The notes below the pieces were generated by a model that saw only the letters and a program-made list of their open reading frames with translations, was not told where the DNA came from and made no database searches. From NCBI RefSeq assembly GCF_963675065.1, contig NZ_OY775906.1, positions 3,450,001 through 3,514,000 on the forward strand: 64,000 nt of DNA, read 5' to 3'. Made by a program: the position numbers and the translations under genes. The stretch is from an uncultured Draconibacterium sp. (GTDB taxonomy: Bacteria; Bacteroidota; Bacteroidia; Bacteroidales; Prolixibacteraceae). Below, piece after piece: positions 7,022 through 15,629 of the stretch (its first letter is position 1; each line of letters opens with the position of its first letter).

Positions 7022-7065
7022 AAAGTCCAGGGCTGTATAAACTTATCAATACGGCCCCGGACTTT
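7022..7065. terminator. Bidirectional terminator between hipT and czcA-like gene
   Basis: A 17-bp stem (7022-7038 with 7049-7065) has one mismatch and one wobble and a 10-base loop. A/T-rich flanks lie on both sides, between two convergent genes. Confidence 0.75.
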
Positions 7066-7094
7066 ATTATCCGCCAGGTGCTTTTAACGATCGG

Positions 7095-10000
7095 CTAAGC
7101 TTCTTTAGCCGGAGTCTTTTTTCGTTCAATCCAATAATAAGCGATGGGTAAAACCATCAATGTTAAAAATGTAGAGGTTACCAAACCGCCAATTACCACT
7201 GTTGCCAGCGGGCGTTGCACCTCCGAACCCGGACCGGTATTAAACGCCATTGGAATAAAACCCAAACTCGCTACCAGGGCAGTCATTAACACCGGGCGCA
7301 AACGATCGACCGATCCTTCGATGACCAGCTTTTTAAGGTCGCCTTTTTTCTCTTTCCTCAGCATGTTTATATGATCGACCAGCACTATACCATTGAGCAC
7401 CGCAACTCCAAACAGGGCTACAAATCCAATACTTGCCGTTACCGATAGATACATACCTCGCACCCACAGCAAGAAAACACCTCCTGACAAGGCAAAAGGT
7501 AAGTTCAGTAAGATCAGCAATGCGTATCGCATTTTTCCGAAGTTCAGGTACATTAAACCAATAATAATAAAGATTGATAGCGGCACTACCAGCATTAAAT
7601 GACGCATGGCACGGCGCTGATTTTCGAACGTTCCGCCGTAATCAATAAAATAGCCTGACGGGATACTGGCACTTTTATCTATCTGCTCCTGCAGTTGCGA
7701 AACGTAGGTTCCCAGGTCAACGTCTTTTATGTTGATCCCAACGATTAATCTTCGCCAGCCATTTTCCCGCTGAATCTCGCGCGGCCCTTCCTGCAATTCA
7801 ATATTTGCCACACGCTTTAAGGGAATATAACCACCACCCGGCAGATGCACCGGAGCCTCTGCAATTTTAGGTAACTGGTCACGTATATTTTCGGGATAGC
7901 GTACCACAATTCCAAAATGTCGTTGCCCTTCGTACAACTGACCGGCTTCCTGTCCACCAATACCGGCCTCCACTACTTTCTGCACATCGTCCACATTCAA
8001 ACCAAACGACGCCACCGCTTCCCGATCGATATTTACGGTTAAGTAGGGCTGTCCGGCTGATTGTTCCACATAGTAATTATCGGTACCCGGCAAGCCGGAA
8101 AGCAATGCGGAAATATTCTCACCGATTTGGTCTAGCACATCCAAATCTTCGCCATAAATTTTTACCGCCAGGTCGGATTTTACACCACTGGTTAACTCGT
8201 CAACACGCATGGCAATTGGCTGGGTAAAGTTATAGGCCAAACCGGGTTCGGTTTGCAAATAAGGCTCTATCCTTCTTATAATATCTTCTTTTGTTACGCC
8301 TTTCGTCCATTCTTCAATGGGTTTTAGTACCACCCACACATCCGTTTGGTGCACTCCCATCCAGTCGTTGGCCAAATCCGACCGACCGGTTTTGGGCACC
8401 ACTGTTTCAACTTCGGGAATATTCTCCATGATCTTTCCGGCCAGCCAATCGGCATTTTCCATCGATTCTTCAAGCGTTACCGAGGGCATTCGAACCTGCT
8501 CGATCAGAATAGAACCTTCGTCGAGCTCCGGCAAGAATTCCGTCCCCAAACGTGTCATTAAAAATATCGAGACCACAAAGATTGCCAAAGCGGAAGACCC
8601 AATGAACCATATCTTGTTCATGTTCTTTTCCAGCCCCTTTTGATAACGCGGCCGCATCCATTCAATCACATAGTTTCGGCGTACTTTTACCTTTTTCCGA
8701 AATACAACGGCCGACATGGCCGGAACAAAAATAAGTGCCAGTAACAACGAACCAAACACTGCAGCAGCAACGGTTATTGCCATCGGACGGAACAGAATAC
8801 CTTCCATGCCACTAAATGTCATAATCGGTACATAAACCATCAGAATAATAAGCACCCCGAAAAAGATCGGGCGCACTACATGATTTGCGGCTTTACGAAT
8901 AATCTCGTCTTTCGACTCTTTCTTGTTCTTTTGCAGATCGTGAACAATGTTTTCCACCATTACCACCGAACCGTCTACTACCATTCCAAAGTCGATTGCT
9001 CCCAAACTCATCAGGTTGGCGGCCAGCCCAAACTCGCGCATTCCGATAAAAGCAAACAACATCGAGAACGGGATTACCATGGCTACAATCAGTGCTCCGG
9101 AAATCTCGCCAAGCAATAAAAGCAATACTACAATTACCAAAAATCCACCTTCCATTAGGTTGGTAGAAATCGTTGACGTCGTTCTTTTTATCAAATCCGA
9201 CTGATCGTAAAATTTTTCAACGCTTACACCTTCCGGCAGACTCCGGTTTATTTCATCAATTTTATCTTCGATCTCCGAAATTACTTCACGGCCATTTCCT
9301 CCACGCAACATCATCACAATTCCGGTAATTACCTCGCCTTTTCCATCTTTGGTAACACCGCCCTGCCTGATCTGTTTTCCTTCAACAACATTTGCAATGT
9401 CTTTTATAAAAATGGGTTTGTTATTAATGTTTTTTACGATGATATTCCGCACATCGTCCATGCTGGTAATCTGTCCAACACCCCGAATTATGTACTGTTC
9501 GCCATTGTGCTGAATATAGTTTCCGCCCGACACGCTGTTGTTTTGTGCAATGGCATCCATTACTTCAGAAATACCGATGCTATAAGTGCGCAACAAACCC
9601 GGTTGAATAATGACATTGTACTGTTTCACAAATCCACCAAACGAATTGATTTCCGTTACTCCTCGTACAATTTTTAATTGCGGAGCAATCAACCAATCCT
9701 GGATCTCGCGCAATTCGGTAAGCGAATAGTTTTCTCCTTTTACCACATATTGATAGATCTCACCAAGAGCTGTTGAAATCGGCCCCAACGAAGGACTTGA
9801 AACTCCCGGCGGCAACTCATCAACAATGGATTGCAGCCGCTGACTAACAATTTGCCGGGCAAAATAAATATCTGTTCCCTCATCAAACTCAACGGTAACC
9901 GCCGAAAGTCCGAATTGCGAAATCGATCGAACCTCCGCCACATCAGGCAAACCGTTCATAGCCGTTTCAATGGGATAACTTACCAGCTTCTCCACATCGA

Positions 10001-10175
10001 AGGGAGAATAGCGGCCGGCTTTTGTAATCACCAAAACCTGCACCGGTGTTACATCCGGTTGTGAGTTAATGGGCAGATTTATTAACGAAAAATAACCGGC
10101 AATAGCCATTAATGCCACCAATGATAAGGCTACATATTTTTGACGAACACTAAATGAAATTATACTTTGAAGCAT
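7095..10175 (-). CDS. czcA: CzcA-type heavy-metal RND efflux transporter
   Basis: A 1026-residue inner-membrane RND pump of the HME (heavy-metal efflux) family with the usual 12-helix, two-periplasmic-loop layout. TM4 (near residue 400) reads DFGMVVDGSVVMVEN, which preserves the D-x5-D-x6-E pattern essential for proton coupling in CzcA-like divalent-cation pumps, so Zn/Co/Ni/Cd-type substrates are more likely than monovalent Cu/Ag. The length is normal for the family. It is the last gene of a three-gene operon, 18 bases after the adaptor gene, and ends at a bidirectional terminator. The operon is preceded by a copy of the ECF promoter motif (site D). The exact metal cannot be read from the sequence. 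Confidence 0.9.
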   Translation of the reverse strand: MLQSIISFSVRQKYVALSLVALMAIAGYFSLINLPINSQPDVTPVQVLVITKAGRYSPFDVEKLVSYPIETAMNGLPDVAEVRSISQFGLSAVTVEFDEGTDIYFARQIVSQRLQSIVDELPPGVSSPSLGPISTALGEIYQYVVKGENYSLTELREIQDWLIAPQLKIVRGVTEINSFGGFVKQYNVIIQPGLLRTYSIGISEVMDAIAQNNSVSGGNYIQHNGEQYIIRGVGQITSMDDVRNIIVKNINNKPIFIKDIANVVEGKQIRQGGVTKDGKGEVITGIVMMLRGGNGREVISEIEDKIDEINRSLPEGVSVEKFYDQSDLIKRTTSTISTNLMEGGFLVIVVLLLLLGEISGALIVAMVIPFSMLFAFIGMREFGLAANLMSLGAIDFGMVVDGSVVMVENIVHDLQKNKKESKDEIIRKAANHVVRPIFFGVLIILMVYVPIMTFSGMEGILFRPMAITVAAAVFGSLLLALIFVPAMSAVVFRKKVKVRRNYVIEWMRPRYQKGLEKNMNKIWFIGSSALAIFVVSIFLMTRLGTEFLPELDEGSILIEQVRMPSVTLEESMENADWLAGKIMENIPEVETVVPKTGRSDLANDWMGVHQTDVWVVLKPIEEWTKGVTKEDIIRRIEPYLQTEPGLAYNFTQPIAMRVDELTSGVKSDLAVKIYGEDLDVLDQIGENISALLSGLPGTDNYYVEQSAGQPYLTVNIDREAVASFGLNVDDVQKVVEAGIGGQEAGQLYEGQRHFGIVVRYPENIRDQLPKIAEAPVHLPGGGYIPLKRVANIELQEGPREIQRENGWRRLIVGINIKDVDLGTYVSQLQEQIDKSASIPSGYFIDYGGTFENQRRAMRHLMLVVPLSIFIIIGLMYLNFGKMRYALLILLNLPFALSGGVFLLWVRGMYLSVTASIGFVALFGVAVLNGIVLVDHINMLRKEKKGDLKKLVIEGSVDRLRPVLMTALVASLGFIPMAFNTGPGSEVQRPLATVVIGGLVTSTFLTLMVLPIAYYWIERKKTPAKEA

Positions 10176-10193
10176 CAGCTGAGGATTTTGGGT

Positions 10194-11390
10194 TTATTCT
10201 TCAGAAATAATATCGAAACGCGAAAGTGCTTTTAAACTAAAAACTTTTGTAACGGCAATCTCTTCACCGGCATTGAGCCCCGAGGTCACAAAAACAAGGT
10301 CGCCTTTAATCTGATCAATCTCAATAGGACGGCGTTCAAAGGTATTGGCATCTTTTTTCACAAAAACAATTGCCTGGTCGCCATCGTAGGTAAGCGCCTG
10401 CAACTGAATAGCTACTGTTTCCTTTTGCGATTCGGAAGTTATTGCCAGCCTCAGATTCTCACCCGGTTTTGGCCAGCCATCTTCCGACGGAATGATAATA
10501 TTTACCACTACCGAGCGGCTATTTTCATCCAATCCGGGATTAATGGAAGTTATCTTCCCTTTAATCGTTATGTCTTCCTGCTCGCGTTTTGAAATATCAA
10601 CCAAATTGCCGGGTTCTACCAACACAGCATCTCCGGGAGAAACATAACCGCGTATCAAAACCTGTCGGGTATCGAGCACCCTCGAAAGGTTTTCCAATGC
10701 ATTTACCGATTGCCCCAGCTCCACAAAATTCTTCTCAATTACACCATTTATTGGCGCTACTATTTTTAGTGTCGGTTCAAAATTTCCTGAGTTTGAAAGT
10801 TGTGCAATCTCCGAATCAGGAACACCAACGGCCCGTAACTTGGCGTAGGCCGATTTTAACGACGCCGAAGCCCGTTTATATTCTGCTGTTGCCTGCTCCA
10901 GTTCACTGGTGGAACTAATTCGTTCTTCTACCAATTGCTCCAGACGAGCCAGTCGGCTTTTCTGAAACGATTCCTGTGCATAAGCCTGCAAATATTCCGA
11001 AATCAGGTTCCCATATTCCAGACTTTGAATACGAAACAATTCCTGCCCTTTATTCACCCAACTGCCTTCGTAAACTTTAATGGCAGTTACCTGTCCGTTA
11101 ATTGGCGTACTGATAATACTGGAATGGCCAGGCGATGGAAAAACAACTCCCGGTGCCAAAATCTGGTGATCGACAAATTCGCTTTTTATGACTTCCGTTT
11201 TTATCGAAAGTTCGTCGCGTTCTTTATCCGACAACTTGATCGTAACCACTTTTTCCGTGCCATCCTTTAACGATGGCGGAACATCAGTTTCAATCACTGC
11301 TTTTTCTTCTTTCGGCTCATTTCCTGAATTGCAGGCTGCAAATGAGAAAAGGATCATTACAATTCCGAGGTGAATAAATTTGGATTTCAT
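10194..11390 (-). CDS. czcB: CzcB-type RND periplasmic adaptor (membrane fusion) lipoprotein
   Basis: 398 residues with a lipoprotein signal (FSFAAC, Cys near residue 20). The order of elements is that of a membrane-fusion protein: a barrel-sandwich half with TPINGQVTAIKVYEGSWVNKGQELF (lipoyl-like, about 90-115), a coiled-coil hairpin (about 130-185), the second lipoyl half (IVAPINGVIEKNFVELGQSV) and a beta-barrel. It links the RND pump to the outer-membrane factor. Gaps to its neighbours are 29 and 18 bases, so the three genes form one operon. No long His-rich metal-binding extension is present at the N-terminus. Confidence 0.88.
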   Translation of the reverse strand: MKSKFIHLGIVMILFSFAACNSGNEPKEEKAVIETDVPPSLKDGTEKVVTIKLSDKERDELSIKTEVIKSEFVDHQILAPGVVFPSPGHSSIISTPINGQVTAIKVYEGSWVNKGQELFRIQSLEYGNLISEYLQAYAQESFQKSRLARLEQLVEERISSTSELEQATAEYKRASASLKSAYAKLRAVGVPDSEIAQLSNSGNFEPTLKIVAPINGVIEKNFVELGQSVNALENLSRVLDTRQVLIRGYVSPGDAVLVEPGNLVDISKREQEDITIKGKITSINPGLDENSRSVVVNIIIPSEDGWPKPGENLRLAITSESQKETVAIQLQALTYDGDQAIVFVKKDANTFERRPIEIDQIKGDLVFVTSGLNAGEEIAVTKVFSLKALSRFDIISEE

Positions 11391-11419
11391 GTGATTAATA
11401 TTGTTTTACTTGTGTATTT

Positions 11420-12664
11420 CTAATAGATTAATTCCTGATTAAGGTACTGCTCCAGGGCGGCCAGTTGCATATAATAATCGCGCAGGGCAGTTAAATAACG
11501 CTGCTCACTTTTTAAGTATATCTGTTGTGCATTCAACAATTCAAGGAGGTCAATTTCGCCCAGTTGGTAGGCTCTTAAAGACATACTCTGTAATTTCGAT
11601 GAACGCTCTTGCATCGAATCATGATAACGATTCACAATCGACCGGCTCACCGAATAATTGTGCCAGGCATATTCAATTTCCTTTTTCATGTTTAACTGAA
11701 TTTCCTTTTGGCTCCAAAGCAGCTCCTCCTTTCGGGCGGTGGCCATTTGTATTTTTCCTTTTTGATCGAACGGATACCAAATTGGAATGCTTAAACCAAC
11801 TTCGAATCCGTTAAAATCGTATCCGGTTCCATAATCCTGTTTGTATAAACTAAATCGAACATCGGGCAATATGTTACTTTTTGCTTCTTTCAAAAAATAA
11901 TCAGAGGCATTCAACATATTCATCGAAGCACGGTAAGCGGGCTGTTCTTCCTGAACGGCAAGCGCCTGAATTTGCGAAATATCGATATCGGTTGCATACA
12001 AGGTATCGGCAAACTGGATACTGTACTTCTGCTGTTCAATGGGCAATCCCATAACATTAAAAAGTCCGTAACGCGCCTGGTGTAAAATCCACTCACTCTG
12101 ATCAAGATCATTTCGAGCCTCATCCAACTGAATTTCGGCATTGGCCAAATCGATGCCGTTTCCTAATCCTGTTTCAAACTTGGTGTATACTGCATTATAC
12201 AGGTCTTGTGCAAGATTTAATTGATTTTCGCGCGAGCGCTGCAGATAAAGGGCATACACCACTTCAATGTATTTACTTTTTACCTGCGAACTGATCTCTT
12301 TTTCTTTTGCCACAATAACATTTTGTTGCGCTTCAGCCTCCTGCTTTAACGCTTTTACCCGATAAACCGACGTTAACGGGAAATCCACTTCCTGTGTTAT
12401 AGCAAAACGTTTTTCGGCAAACGGTGCCGTTGGATCATCGCTGATACCTTCTTTAAAATAACTGATTTCGGGAGCCGAAATACCGGTATTGGTTCGCCAC
12501 TCGTTTTCTTTTTGAACCAGACGTGAGCGCATTTGATTGAGCCCGGCGTTGTTACCAATAGCTTGTTCTACAGCCTGCTGAATGGTTAACAACTCGTCTT
12601 GTCCGTAAACGTTGCCAGCCACAAATAACAGGAAAACCAAACTGAATTTTGTTAGTCTTAACAT
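11420..12664 (-). CDS. czcC: TolC-family outer-membrane efflux protein (CzcC-like)
   Basis: 414 residues with a signal peptide (cleaved after about residue 21). The two-fold repeated helical architecture of outer-membrane factors is visible: long amphipathic coiled-coil helices containing KTNLxxAx-like segments such as NGIDLANAEIQLDEARNDL, and a second half ending LGEIDLLELLNAQQIYLKSEQRYL, the conserved C-terminal OEP motif. It forms the outer-membrane exit duct of the efflux complex with the two downstream genes. First gene of the operon; the ECF-type site D lies about 130 bases upstream of the ATG. Confidence 0.88.
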   Translation of the reverse strand: MLRLTKFSLVFLLFVAGNVYGQDELLTIQQAVEQAIGNNAGLNQMRSRLVQKENEWRTNTGISAPEISYFKEGISDDPTAPFAEKRFAITQEVDFPLTSVYRVKALKQEAEAQQNVIVAKEKEISSQVKSKYIEVVYALYLQRSRENQLNLAQDLYNAVYTKFETGLGNGIDLANAEIQLDEARNDLDQSEWILHQARYGLFNVMGLPIEQQKYSIQFADTLYATDIDISQIQALAVQEEQPAYRASMNMLNASDYFLKEAKSNILPDVRFSLYKQDYGTGYDFNGFEVGLSIPIWYPFDQKGKIQMATARKEELLWSQKEIQLNMKKEIEYAWHNYSVSRSIVNRYHDSMQERSSKLQSMSLRAYQLGEIDLLELLNAQQIYLKSEQRYLTALRDYYMQLAALEQYLNQELIY

Positions 12665-12793
12665 GGTTTTTAAAAATTTACAATCAAGTTATGTATGCCT
12701 AAGTTACAAACAGTTGCTCGTATTGTTTGTACGAAAAGCTGAAAAAATATTTATGACCCATAGTAAATAACTATAATCGTTATTATAAACATT

Positions 12794-12820
12794 TGACACA
12801 TTCGATGGAAAAAACTGGCG
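12794..12820 (-). promoter_or_regulatory. ECF-type promoter, site D (before czcCBA-like operon)
   Basis: The minus strand reads CGCCAGTTTTT, ten bases, then GTGTCA. It differs from sites A-C by one base in the -35-like half (CCAG for CAAG) with the identical 10-base spacer. It lies about 130 bases upstream of the TolC-like ATG, a longer leader than at sites A-C. It is outside the sigma operon, so it is the key evidence for a wider regulon. Confidence 0.6.
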
Positions 12821-13130
12821 TTTCAGATTAAAATATTTTTTTAGATGTGATTGTTCTGCAGACAAATAAAGAGTAACGTTTATTCAGATGGATGATATCG
12901 CAGAAAAGCAGCTGGTGGTGGCGGAAAGTATTTTTTAATACAAGGCTGTGGGTTTGCTTAATAATTGTTTACATTTAGTGCACTAAATAACATTATGCCC
13001 GATACATTGAGAATTTCTCTTGCAAATAGTAAACAACAAAATTGCAAAAAACGAACCTTAATACACATATAATCAGCTGCTTGCAGGACTGAAAGATAAT
13101 AAAATATATAACGCAGGTGCCATATACACA
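12821..13130. other. AT-rich intergenic stretch, no gene seen
   Basis: No credible coding frame, RNA or terminator was found on either strand between promoter site D and the left end of the gene cassette at 13135. No second attC-like element is visible on this side. Confidence 0.6.
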
Positions 13131-13134
13131 ACCG

Positions 13135-13867
13135 TTAGCTGCCATATTAAAAACTACTAAAAACATAAATCAATAAAATGATAAATCTTGAGTTTCAACT
13201 TGAAAGAGAAGACCATGTAACTTTTCAACTTTATATAGCTTCTAAGTCCGAACGAATAAAAAAGAAAAGGAGAACTACAAAATATAGAGTACCAATAGTA
13301 TACTTGGTACTTGCGTCAATAATATTCTTTGTTGGAGAGCTTGGACTAAGTATCGTTTTCATTCTAGTAGGAATTCTGTGGTATTTATTTTATCCGAAAT
13401 ACGAATTGAAAAGATATGAAAAACACTATCGTTCGTACGTTGAGGAAAATTTCAAGACAGAATTAGACCCAAAAGTAATTATCGAATTTACCGAGACAGT
13501 TATAAATACAACTGATGAAAAAGGAAACTCATCAATTAAAATTGAAACAATTAAGGAGATTGACGAAATTGAAAAATACTTCTTTATTCGACTTAATCCA
13601 GGTCTTGGTTTAATAATACCAAAGTCGAAAATCACAGACTTGGGTGAATTTGAGCTTTGGTTAAATGAAATAACTAAAAGGTATGGAATTAAGCGAAATG
13701 TTGACTTCGCATGGAGATGGAAATAATAATAAAATACGGCAGCTAACAAATTGTAATATGACAGGCGGGGGTTTTAGCGGTCTGACAAGTCATACCTTTC
13801 GCCCACTTTCCTGCGGGTCTGACACTCCCGATTGCATCGGGACCGCCCGACCACATACAAGTGACCG
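13135..13867 (+). mobile_element. Single integron-like gene cassette (attC-like ends)
   Basis: The left end is ACCG|TTAGCTGCC (13131-13143) and the right end ACCG|TTAAGG (13864-13873), giving a direct ACCGTTA at both junctions. Just after the enclosed gene, GGCAGCTAAC (13738-13747) is the perfect reverse complement of GTTAGCTGCC at the left end. In a circular form the two would be the outer arms of one roughly 140-base attC-like site. One small gene fills the cassette. No integrase, attI or second cassette lies in the window. The interpretation rests on geometry, not on a database match. Confidence 0.55.
13178..13726 (+). CDS. Small two-TM membrane protein, YcxB-like
   Basis: 182 residues. 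Two hydrophobic helices at about 40-58 and 60-75 are followed by a soluble C-terminal domain. The layout and the phrase KSKITDLGEFELWLNEITKRYG near the C-terminus resemble YcxB-like proteins (a domain of unknown function widespread in small membrane proteins). It is the only gene of the attC-flanked cassette. Its base composition is noticeably more AT-rich than neighbouring core genes, consistent with acquisition. No function can be assigned. Confidence 0.65.
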   Translation: MINLEFQLEREDHVTFQLYIASKSERIKKKRRTTKYRVPIVYLVLASIIFFVGELGLSIVFILVGILWYLFYPKYELKRYEKHYRSYVEENFKTELDPKVIIEFTETVINTTDEKGNSSIKIETIKEIDEIEKYFFIRLNPGLGLIIPKSKITDLGEFELWLNEITKRYGIKRNVDFAWRWK

Positions 13868-13870
13868 TTA
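13738..13870 (+). repeat. attC-like structured element
   Basis: The element starts with GGCAGCTAAC and ends with ACCGTTA. Inside are GGCGG/CCGCC complementary arms, two copies of a GCGG(G)TCTGACA motif and a CCCGAT-TGC-ATCGGG mini-hairpin. It is far more GC-rich than the gene before it and separates that gene from the thioredoxin gene. Confidence 0.5.
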
Positions 13871-13923
13871 AGGCAGTGCCAAAGCAAAACAAAACCTGCA
13901 AATCGTTAAAATTAAAAGGCGCT

Positions 13924-14439
13924 ATGAAAAAAACAGCTAATCCACACGCGAATTCATTGAACTCCCCAACGATTAAGAAAACAAAGTCTCATCCGTTTTG
14001 GCGGTGGTTTTGGCTCACTTTCCTTTTGGTTTCTCTTGCTTATGCCTGGTATTCATTTTATGTACCTTCCAATGATGTGGTGTGGGCCGACAATGCGGTA
14101 TCGGCTCGGAAACTTGCCAACGATTCCGATAAAAATATGCTTTTGTTTTTCACCGGGGAGTGGTGCGTGCCATGTCGAATTATGAAGCGTGAAGTTTTTG
14201 CGGATAAGGAAGTCATGAAAGCCATCAATTCGCAGCTAATACCGGTAATGATTAATGTTGATGATCCCAAGGCGGAAGAGCTCGTAAACCAATATAAAAT
14301 TGGTGGTACCCCAATAACAATTTTTACTGATTCCCAGGGAAAAGTACTTGATTACGCTGTTGGAAAGATTGGGAAATCGAAATTCCTCGAAATGCTTGAA
14401 AATCTGGGAACCGCGGATTCGCCTCAGCCTGAAGGCTGA
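13924..14439 (+). CDS. Membrane-anchored thioredoxin-family protein
   Basis: 171 residues from the ATG at 13924; an upstream GTG frame runs back into the attC-like element and is not used. One N-terminal transmembrane helix (about 27-46) precedes a periplasmic thioredoxin fold. The active site is GEWCVPCRIM (CVPC, near residues 78-81) and the cis-Pro loop is IGGTPITIF (near 127). It resembles DsbD-gamma/DsbE-like thiol reductases that keep periplasmic thiols reduced. No partner gene is adjacent. It lies just downstream of the gene cassette, and a terminator hairpin overlaps its stop codon. Confidence 0.85.
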   Translation: MKKTANPHANSLNSPTIKKTKSHPFWRWFWLTFLLVSLAYAWYSFYVPSNDVVWADNAVSARKLANDSDKNMLLFFTGEWCVPCRIMKREVFADKEVMKAINSQLIPVMINVDDPKAEELVNQYKIGGTPITIFTDSQGKVLDYAVGKIGKSKFLEMLENLGTADSPQPEG

Positions 14440-14462
14440 AAAACGTTAAATCAACGTTTTTT
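14439..14462 (+). terminator. Terminator of the thioredoxin gene
   Basis: A 9-bp stem AAAAACGTT/AACGTTTTT with a 5-base loop followed by T residues. It begins at the last base of the stop codon. Confidence 0.7.
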
Positions 14463-14475
14463 GTTTTTATACGCA

Positions 14476-14508
14476 ATTCAGCAGGTGACTTGAAGTCACC
14501 TGCTGAAT
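14476..14508. repeat. Perfect 15-bp inverted repeat between convergent genes
   Basis: ATTCAGCAGGTGACT, a 3-base spacer, then its exact reverse complement. There is no T-run on either side, so it is not a standard terminator. It could be a protein-binding site or a roadblock-type hairpin. Confidence 0.6.
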
Positions 14509-14526
14509 CTCAACCCGCATCATATT

Positions 14527-15402
14527 CTATTTCGGTGGCAATTCTTCCGGCCCATGATACGGCGACTCCAACTTTCGCCCGCGGTAGGAAAAACGTTTCG
14601 ACATATAAGAAAGAATTTCGTTGGCCGTGCTCTCAATCGGTTTATTGGAAACATTGATAACCGTAAACCCACCCCGATCGAAAACAAACATAGCTTTCCG
14701 GATCTCCTCACGCACTGCGCGCTGATCGATATATGATTCAGCACGGTGATTTTCCCAACTCGCGATTCTTTTCTGGCGATGCGCAATTAACTGAGTGGCA
14801 CCAATATGTAATCCGAACACACGATTTGGGTCTGCCTTAAATAGTTCATCAGGAGGCTGAACGCCGGGTACCAGCGGCACATTTGCCACCTTCCATCCGT
14901 ACATTGCCAGGTAAACGCTAAGCGGAGTCTTTCCTGCCCGCGAAACACCGGTTAAAATAATTTCGGCATTGCGCAGTCGTTCGGGACTCATACCATCGTC
15001 GTGCGATAGGGTAAATTCAATGGAATCGATGCGATCGAAATACTGATGATTAATTTCGCGGTATAATCCCGGATGCACCAGCGGCTCCACATCAAGTGTC
15101 TCATCCAAATAATTTGCCAATTCGCCCATCAAATCAATTACACGGACTTTAAATTCCTTTCCCAGTTCGTTTATCTTTTGGCGCAATTCAGGGTTAACCA
15201 TTGTATGAGCAATCAATCCATCATCGGCTTTGGCTTTCATAATCACATCAAAAACCTCATCCTCGCTTGTCACCCTTCCAACAATCTCTACGGGTGTTTT
15301 ATTTTCAGGATATTGAATTAATAATGCCTGTACCAGGTTATTCCCGGCAATTCCCGTTCCGCCTGATACTACATAAATTGGTGCCGGTGATTTTTTGCTC
15401 AT
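14527..15402 (-). CDS. Pyruvate,phosphate dikinase / PEP synthase regulatory protein (DUF299 family)
   Basis: 291 residues from the ATG at 15402. The family performs ADP-dependent phosphorylation and Pi-dependent dephosphorylation of PPDK or PEP synthase, switching the gluconeogenic pyruvate-to-PEP step. Visible hallmarks are the N-terminal VSGGTGIAGNNL, the central FTLSHDDG, the P-loop GVSRAGKTPLSVYLA (near 155-170) and the downstream NVPLVPGVQPP. All the conserved blocks are present and the length is normal. The target enzyme is not encoded in this window. A start 13 codons upstream is possible but less likely. Confidence 0.88.
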   Translation of the reverse strand: MSKKSPAPIYVVSGGTGIAGNNLVQALLIQYPENKTPVEIVGRVTSEDEVFDVIMKAKADDGLIAHTMVNPELRQKINELGKEFKVRVIDLMGELANYLDETLDVEPLVHPGLYREINHQYFDRIDSIEFTLSHDDGMSPERLRNAEIILTGVSRAGKTPLSVYLAMYGWKVANVPLVPGVQPPDELFKADPNRVFGLHIGATQLIAHRQKRIASWENHRAESYIDQRAVREEIRKAMFVFDRGGFTVINVSNKPIESTANEILSYMSKRFSYRGRKLESPYHGPEELPPK

Positions 15403-15629
15403 AACGCTGTACTTATCTTTTAAGGGAAACAAACAGTACAAGAATTTAGTTTATCACAAAAAGCAAATTTGATGTCGTTTAGTTAAGTATTCTCGTTGTT
15501 TTACCCCCAATCCCTAAAAGGGAGTAGGTACCGGTACCCTTCAGAGGAATTAGGCGTGAATTGAATTTTGGATTATCAAAACTAAACGACTTTAAATGCA
15601 AAATATCTAAAGAGCCTGTATTTCCAAGG

